A DNA stretch of 64,000 nt from Paracoccus kondratievae (GTDB lineage: Bacteria; Pseudomonadota; Alphaproteobacteria; Rhodobacterales; Rhodobacteraceae). The position numbers were made by a program, and so were the translations under genes. Below the pieces are notes generated by a model. It did not search any database. It saw only the letters and a list, made by a program, of their open reading frames with translations, and had not been told where the DNA came from. Positions 59,339 through 64,000 of the stretch are shown here, piece by piece; the stretch's first letter is position 1; every line of letters starts with the position of its first letter. The stretch spans positions 2,099,001 through 2,163,000 of the forward strand of contig NZ_CP045072.1 in NCBI RefSeq assembly GCF_009301415.1, written 5' to 3'.

Positions 59339-60183
59339 CCGCACCCGACCGCCGCCTGACCCCGGCGACCGAGCGGGTCGCGTTGGAAACATTGCGCGGC
59401 ACCCTGCAGCGCCCCAGCTATACGGCAGGAGAGCCAGCGCGTCTGGCAGTGCCGGTGGCCGATCTGTGCCGCGCACCGCAAGGCGCGCGCGACCGTCAAC
59501 TGAACTTTGGCGCCGATCTGACTGTGATTGAACGACAGGGGGACTGGGCCTTTGTCCAGGCCACATCCGATAGCTATTGCGGCTGGGTGCAGGCGGCTGG
59601 GCTCGGCCCGCAACACCCGGAAATTACCCATCGCCTCAGCGCCCCCGCGAGCCACGCCTATACCGGGCCGGACCTGAAAACGCCCGAAACGATGCATCTG
59701 TCACTGGGCGCACGGCTGTCGGTGACCGGGATAAAGGACGGCTTTGCCCGGTTGGCGCAAGGCGGCTGGGTCCCGGTCCAGCATATCTCGGACCGGCCCG
59801 AAGCCGACCCTGCGGCGGTGGCCGGGCGTCTGCTCGGCACGCCCTATCTCTGGGGCGGCAACAGCCGCTGCGGGATTGATTGCTCGGGTCTGGCGCAGGC
59901 GGCACTAAGCGCCTGTGCGATCCCCTGCCCCGGCGACAGCGATTTGCAACGGAAAGCCTTTCCCGAGATAGGGGACGAGATTCGCCGCAACGACCTGTTG
60001 TTCTGGCCCGGTCATGTCGCCCTTGCACTGGATTCGCAGCGTATAATTCATGCCACCGCCTATGCCATGGCGGTGATCATCGAGCCTATCGCCGAAGCTG
60101 TCGCCCGAATCGATACGGCTGGGAACGGGCCGTTTCTTGGCGCCCATCGCCCGCCACCACCGGGAGGGGCCACCTATCCCTGA
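59335..60183 (+). CDS. NlpC/P60 family peptidase with N-terminal SH3-like domains
   Basis: 282-aa protein. Two SH3b-like regions (about 35-90, with 'DLTVIERQGDWAFVQATSDS' (20 residues), and about 105-150, with 'RLSVTGIKDGFARLAQGGWV') precede the papain-like peptidase domain. The catalytic Cys is about 183 in 'RCGIDCSGLAQAAL', the His is in 'FWPGHVALALD' (about 227), and the third position is in 'IIHATAYAMAV'. The enzyme class cleaves D-Glu-diaminopimelate bonds in murein peptides. No signal peptide is seen, so it likely acts in the cytosol on recycled muropeptides. It is coupled to the M17 peptidase by ATGA. Confidence 0.92.
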   Translation: MTAPDRRLTPATERVALETLRGTLQRPSYTAGEPARLAVPVADLCRAPQGARDRQLNFGADLTVIERQGDWAFVQATSDSYCGWVQAAGLGPQHPEITHRLSAPASHAYTGPDLKTPETMHLSLGARLSVTGIKDGFARLAQGGWVPVQHISDRPEADPAAVAGRLLGTPYLWGGNSRCGIDCSGLAQAALSACAIPCPGDSDLQRKAFPEIGDEIRRNDLLFWPGHVALALDSQRIIHATAYAMAVIIEPIAEAVARIDTAGNGPFLGAHRPPPPGGATYP

Positions 60184-60207
60184 CCCCCTATAACAAAGGA
60201 GGCATGC

Positions 60208-61269
60208 TTGGTTCATCTTTGGGTCCGCGCGGAAAGCCGCGCCAATGAGCAAAGGGTCGGCGTCACGCCCGAAGGCGTGGCCGCGCTGATTGACCAAGGC
60301 TTCCGCGTCACGGTCGAGGAAAGCCCGCATCGCATCCTGCCTATCGCCGATTACCGGGCAGCAGGGGCCGCGATCGCCCCCAATGACAGTTGGCCCGACG
60401 CCCCAGGCGATGCGATCATCTTTGGCATCAAGGAGCTGCCCGAAGACGGTGCGCCGCTTGCCCATCGGCACATCATGTTCGGCCACGCCTATAAGGGACA
60501 GCCCGCCGGGCAAGCGCTGCTGCGCCGGTTCCGCGACGGGGGCGGCACCCTTTACGATCTGGAATACCTGACCGACGACAATGGCCGCAGGCTGGCAGCC
60601 TTTGGTTATTGGGCCGGGTATGCCGGGGCAGCAGTGACGCTAAAGGCATGGGCGGCCCAGCGAAGGGGTGGCATCTGCGGGCCGGTTGATACCTGGCCTT
60701 CGCAAGACGCGCTTGAGACAGAGCTACGGGCCGAACTGGACGCGACCGGCGCCCCGCGTCCCCATACCATCGTCATCGGCGCGCTGGGGCGGGTGGGTAG
60801 CGGGGCCTCGGACCTGCTGACGCGGATGGGGGTACGGGTGACGAAATGGGACATGGCCGAAACCGCAGGCGGCGGCCCGTTCCCAGAGGTCCTTGCCCAT
60901 GAGATGTTCATCAACTGCATTCTCGCCAGCCCGCAAACTCCGGTCTTTGTCCCGCCCAATGCGGTCAATCCCGGCCGCCTGCTAACCGTGATCGGCGATG
61001 TGGCCTGCGATCCCTCCAGCAGCTTCAACCCGGTCAAGGTCTATGACCGGGTGACGGACTGGGCCCGGCCGGTGATACGCGTCGCCGAGCAACCACCGCT
61101 GGATGTGATGGCAATCGACAATCTGCCGTCACTTTTGCCGCGCGAAAGCTCGCTTGATTATGCCGGACAGCTTTTGCCAGTCCTCAAGCAGCTTGATCAT
61201 ATAGATCAGGGCGCATGGGGCCGGGCCGGCGCGCTGTTTCGCGACCATCTCGCGGCGCTTTCAGCGTAA
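60208..61269 (+). CDS. Saccharopine dehydrogenase (NAD+, L-lysine-forming type)
   Basis: 353-aa protein of the LYS1-like saccharopine dehydrogenase group, related to alanine dehydrogenase/transhydrogenase N-terminal domains. Family parts are 'VRAESRANEQRVGVTPEGV' with the substrate-binding Arg residues, 'HIMFGHAYKGQPAGQALL' (K and H of the active site), and 'TIVIGALGRVGSGASDLL', the NAD-binding fold. 'YDRVTDWARPVIR' and 'AIDNLPSLLPRESS' close the domain. The start is TTG at 60208 with AAAGGAGG five bases upstream. An ATG at 60204 is in another frame. The reaction direction (lysine catabolism or an unrelated amine) is not evident. Confidence 0.88.
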   Translation: MVHLWVRAESRANEQRVGVTPEGVAALIDQGFRVTVEESPHRILPIADYRAAGAAIAPNDSWPDAPGDAIIFGIKELPEDGAPLAHRHIMFGHAYKGQPAGQALLRRFRDGGGTLYDLEYLTDDNGRRLAAFGYWAGYAGAAVTLKAWAAQRRGGICGPVDTWPSQDALETELRAELDATGAPRPHTIVIGALGRVGSGASDLLTRMGVRVTKWDMAETAGGGPFPEVLAHEMFINCILASPQTPVFVPPNAVNPGRLLTVIGDVACDPSSSFNPVKVYDRVTDWARPVIRVAEQPPLDVMAIDNLPSLLPRESSLDYAGQLLPVLKQLDHIDQGAWGRAGALFRDHLAALSA

Positions 61270-61331
61270 AGGGGAACACAAGCCGCCCCGGACCGTTGAG
61301 CTTGCGAACCGATCCGGGACCGGAGGCGATC

Positions 61332-62519
61332 ATGAACACTATCCGACGCACCCTTGCCGCCACGCTCGTCCTCGGCCTTGCTGCGCCTGCAGCGATGGCC
61401 GAGTTGAACGACCGTCCCCCGAATGCCCGTGACCAAAGCCCGGCCTTTCCCGGCCAGACCCGTGCGCCCGAAATCCATCAGGACATCCCGATTGCCCGCA
61501 GCACGCTTATTCGCGGGCTCGACAGCCCATGGGGGATGGCGCTTTTGCCTGATGGCGGGCTGCTGATCACCGAGCGTAGTGGCGGGATGCGGCTTTTCCG
61601 CGATGGCAAGCTTTCAGACCCGATCAAGGGCCTGCCCGCTGTCGACGCCCGCGGCCAGGGTGGTCTGCTGGATGTGGCAGTCGCACCGGATTTCTCCCGG
61701 ACACGGCAGGTCTGGTTCAGCTTTTCAGAACCACGCGGCGAGGGGCGCAACAGCACCTCGGTCGGCACCGGAAAGCTATCAGCAGACGGAAAGGCGCTTG
61801 AGGGCGTGCGCGTGATCTTTCGGCAAGAGCCGGCATGGGCCTCGACCCTGCATTTCGGTTCGCGGTTGATCTTTGACCAGCAAGGGCAGCTTTTCGTCAC
61901 CACAGGCGAAAGATCGCTGCCCGAGCCACGCAAGCTGGCCCAGGACCCGCACACCCATCTGGGCAAGGTCCTGCGCATCAATCCGGCAAGCGGCGGCCCT
62001 GCACCGGGCAATCCCCCCGCTCAGGGTGACACGCGGCCCGAGATCTGGTCCCTTGGCCACCGCAACCTTCAGGCAGCGGCGCTTGACGCACAGGGTCGGC
62101 TGTGGACGGTCGAACACGGCCCGCGCGGCGGGGATGAGCTGAACCGCCCGCAGCCAGGGCGCAACTACGGCTGGCCAATCATCACCTATGGGCAGGATTA
62201 CAGCGGCGCGCCCATCGGCCAGGGCATCACCCAACGCGAGGGGATGGAGCAGCCGGTCTATTACTGGGACCCGGTCATCGCCCCCAGCGGCATGGTCTTT
62301 TATCAGGGCACAATGTTTCCCGAGCTGCGCGGCGACGCGCTGATCGGCGGCCTGCAAGCACAGGCCGTGGTGCGCCTGCGGATCACCGGCGACCGCGTCA
62401 GCGGCGAACAGCGCCTTGTCGAGGGCATCGGCCGCGTCCGCGATATCGAGGTTGCCCCCGATGGCGCGATCCTGATCCTGACCGACGGCGGAGCGTTGAT
62501 CCGGCTTGCCCGGGGCTGA
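61332..62519 (+). CDS. PQQ-dependent aldose sugar dehydrogenase, soluble type (YliI-like)
   Basis: 395-aa exported beta-propeller. A signal peptide (about 1-23, ending AMAE) is followed by 'LIRGLDSPWGMALLPDGGLL' (20 residues) and 'ITERSGGMRLF', the family start. Further blades show 'GQGGLLDVAVAPDFSRTRQV' (20 residues), 'FGSRLIFDQQGQLFVTTGER' (20 residues), 'GHRNLQAAALDAQGRLWTVE' (20 residues) and 'HGPRGGDELNRPQPGRNYGW' (20 residues), which hold the cofactor- and calcium-binding residues. The ATG follows GGAGG. No pqq biosynthesis genes are in the window, so cofactor supply is unknown. Confidence 0.93.
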   Translation: MNTIRRTLAATLVLGLAAPAAMAELNDRPPNARDQSPAFPGQTRAPEIHQDIPIARSTLIRGLDSPWGMALLPDGGLLITERSGGMRLFRDGKLSDPIKGLPAVDARGQGGLLDVAVAPDFSRTRQVWFSFSEPRGEGRNSTSVGTGKLSADGKALEGVRVIFRQEPAWASTLHFGSRLIFDQQGQLFVTTGERSLPEPRKLAQDPHTHLGKVLRINPASGGPAPGNPPAQGDTRPEIWSLGHRNLQAAALDAQGRLWTVEHGPRGGDELNRPQPGRNYGWPIITYGQDYSGAPIGQGITQREGMEQPVYYWDPVIAPSGMVFYQGTMFPELRGDALIGGLQAQAVVRLRITGDRVSGEQRLVEGIGRVRDIEVAPDGAILILTDGGALIRLARG

Positions 62520-62522
62520 GGG

Positions 62523-62894
62523 TCAGACCGGACGTTGCAGGTTGTCCTCTTCCTCTTCGGGGGACAGGCCCAAAGCCTCCATCCCGGCTTCGAGGTAATC
62601 GGCAAGCTGGGGCTCGCCCATCAGGTAATCCTCGGTCGGGGTGCGGCGCTCGGCCTTGGCGGTGCGAATCGCCTCGGCCAGATCTTCGGCGGCAAAGGTA
62701 TCGCGGCCAATCCACATCACCGCGACAAGGCTTGCCTGCTCATCCTCGTTCAGACCGGCGATGAATTCGGCAAGCTCGGTTTCGGTTCCATGGCCCCTGC
62801 GCTGCCCGCTATGCGCCCAAGGGTTTACCCCGCTGTCATATTCGCGCGCGCGGATGATGACATGGGCGATCTTTTCGGGGCTGATTTCCAGCAT
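62523..62894 (-). CDS. DUF3775 domain-containing protein
   Basis: 123-aa acidic protein of unknown function. The sequence 'ISPEKIAHVIIRAREYDSGV' (20 residues), 'ELAEFIAGLNEDEQASLVAV' (20 residues) and 'MWIGRDTF' fit DUF3775, found widely in alphaproteobacteria. The ATG at 62894 follows GGAGGTG. The frame remains open to 63023 but without family similarity. It lies 67 bases after mutL on the same strand. Confidence 0.83.
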   Translation of the reverse strand: MLEISPEKIAHVIIRAREYDSGVNPWAHSGQRRGHGTETELAEFIAGLNEDEQASLVAVMWIGRDTFAAEDLAEAIRTAKAERRTPTEDYLMGEPQLADYLEAGMEALGLSPEEEEDNLQRPV

Positions 62895-62961
62895 GGCTGC
62901 ACCTCCGGTCTTTGCCCCTTTGTCGCGCCGGGCGACGACGGGGTCAATCACGGCCGTACGG

Positions 62962-64000
62962 TCACCGTCCAAACAGCCGCTCGATATCCGAAAGCTTGAG
63001 CTCGATCCAGGTCGGGCGGCCATGGTTGCACTGGCCCGACTTCGGCACCCGCTCCATCTCGCGCAGCAGGGCGTTCATCTCATCCGCCGTCATGCGCCGT
63101 CCCGAACGGACCGAGCCGTGACAGGCCATTGAGGACAGGACCGCGTCGACCCGCGCCCGCAGCCGCTCGGATGTGCCCTGATCGGCCAGATCGTCGAGAA
63201 TGTCGCGGATCAGTCGCTGGACGTTCAGCCGTTTGACCAGCACCGGCACCTCGCGTACCGCCACCGCACCGCCGCCGAAAGGTTCAATCACCAGACCCAG
63301 CTCGGCCAGATCCCCGGCGATTGAAAGAATCCGCTGGGCGTCGGCCTCGGACAGTTCGACGATCTCGGGGATCAGCAGGGCCTGACTGGCGATGCCGTTC
63401 GTCTCTTGCTGCGCCTTCAGCCGCTCATAAACCAGCCGCTCATGCGCGGCGTGCTGGTCGACGATGACGATGCCATTGGAGGTCTGGGCGATGATCCAGT
63501 TTTCGTGCAGTTGCGCGCGGGCCGCGCCCAGCGGGGCGTCGGTCTGCGCCTCGCCCTCGGGCTCCGGCTCGACGCGGGCCGAGGGCGATTCGGCAAAGCC
63601 CGGCGCCTGCAGGGCAAGGCTGGCTGCAATCGCCGGAGCCGAGGGGCGAGAGGGGGCGTAGCTTGCCTGATAGCGGCGCGGAGCTTCGGGCTGCGGCTCA
63701 GGCCGCGCAAGACCCAGCGCCGCCGTTGCCACAGTCGATGAGACACGATGCCCCGCCCCCGCCAGCGCGTGACGCAGGGCCGAAACGACCAGCCCGCGCG
63801 CGATCCCCGGTTCGCGGAAACGCACCTCGGCCTTGGCAGGGTGGACGTTGACATCAACCTGATGCGGGTCGCAGGTCACAAACAGCACCGCCGCCGGGTG
63901 ACGCCCGGAAGGCAGCACATCCATATAACCGGCCCGCAGCGCCCCGGTCAGCAGCTTGTCGCGAACCGGACGACCGTTCACGTAAAGATGCTGCGCAACC
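62962..64000 (-). CDS. mutL: DNA mismatch repair protein MutL, C-terminal part (5' end outside window)
   Basis: About 345 residues of MutL, cut by the window edge. The start of the visible part, '[19 protein letters not shown]' and '[18 protein letters not shown]', is the end of the ATPase domain. A Pro/Glu-rich linker follows, then the C-terminal dimerisation domain with '[12 protein letters not shown]', which fits the D-Q-H-A-x2-E-x4-E metal-binding motif of MutL endonucleases. 'ACHGSVRSG' and 'QCNHGRPTW' complete the metal site. This type nicks DNA itself and is found in bacteria without MutH. Confidence 0.96.
   Translation of the reverse strand, partial: VAQHLYVNGRPVRDKLLTGALRAGYMDVLPSGRHPAAVLFVTCDPHQVDVNVHPAKAEVRFREPGIARGLVVSALRHALAGAGHRVSSTVATAALGLARPEPQPEAPRRYQASYAPSRPSAPAIAASLALQAPGFAESPSARVEPEPEGEAQTDAPLGAARAQLHENWIIAQTSNGIVIVDQHAAHERLVYERLKAQQETNGIASQALLIPEIVELSEADAQRILSIAGDLAELGLVIEPFGGGAVAVREVPVLVKRLNVQRLIRDILDDLADQGTSERLRARVDAVLSSMACHGSVRSGRRMTADEMNALLREMERVPKSGQCNHGRPTWIELKLSDIERLFGR

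Noticed and set aside
60204..60248. Short ATG frame right after AAAGGAGG
   Set aside because: The ATG is only one base from the ribosome site and the frame ends after 14 codons. The TTG at 60208 gives the complete saccharopine dehydrogenase.
1..64000. Mobile elements, prophage, CRISPR arrays or integration sites
   Set aside because: No transposase, integrase, Cas gene, direct-repeat array or tRNA-associated repeat was seen anywhere in the window.

Overview
The window is a GC-rich chromosomal segment of an alphaproteobacterium. It most resembles Rhodobacteraceae, and a Paracoccus/Rhodobacter-like genus is my inference. The grounds are gene families typical of that group (DUF2125, DUF2853, DUF3775, short ModE-like regulator, M17 peptidase followed by NlpC/P60), MutL carrying an endonuclease motif, and a fla cluster ordered motB-flgE-flgK-flgL-flgI. 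No transposase, integrase, CRISPR array, rRNA or tRNA was recognised. Nearly all of the sequence is ordinary core or near-core coding DNA, packed into short operons with many 4-base ATGA overlaps.

Layout. 1-295: 3' end of fliP. 461-5720: a tripartite-type RND efflux operon with two adaptors and one pump. 5790-8123 (minus): yggT-recQ. 8265-13911: thioesterase, UMF1-type MFS transporter, murein endopeptidase MepA, phytase-like esterase, beta-lactamase-type serine hydrolase and a YhhQ queuosine-precursor transporter. 13908-14143: a compact unit with its own promoter and terminator, holding an 18-codon ORF under an extremely strong, possibly self-sequestered Shine-Dalgarno. 14250-15431 (minus): acetyl-CoA acetyltransferase. 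15538-18432: ModE-like regulator, a ModE-box-like operator and modABC. 18511-23793: lipoprotein transglycosylase, LolA, UbiH-type hydroxylase, amidase and aminotransferase. 23797-26454: ftsK. 26506-30685 (minus): esterase, then emrA-emrB-marR with an operator palindrome. 30783-37168 (minus): tamB-tamA. 37258-41384: glucokinase, ahcY, HIT protein, DUF2853, small crotonase. 41470-45867: DUF2125 protein, pmbA, cysQ-like phosphatase, flavin reductase. 46429-50480 (minus): a pqiA-pqiA-pqiB-pqiC lipid-transport operon. 50752-56610: motB-flgE-flgK-flgL-flgI. 56697-64000: beta-carbonic anhydrase, HPt-like protein, M17 peptidase, NlpC/P60, saccharopine dehydrogenase, PQQ-type sugar dehydrogenase, DUF3775 and the 3' part of mutL.

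Functionally the window is rich in cell-envelope work: TamAB and LolA for the outer membrane, PqiABC for inter-membrane lipid traffic, MepA, a lytic transglycosylase and NlpC/P60 for peptidoglycan, FtsK for division, and RND and EmrAB pumps for export. Flagellar genes lie at both ends of the first 57 kb. The block at 50.7-56.6 kb is visibly less GC-rich than its surroundings and carries CtrA-like boxes in front of motB and flgE.

The most unusual item is the 13908-14143 unit. Its ribosome-binding region can pair over 15 nt with the 3' tail of 16S rRNA, and a downstream 16S-tail-like segment in the same predicted transcript can pair with it over 11 nt. I do not recognise this element.
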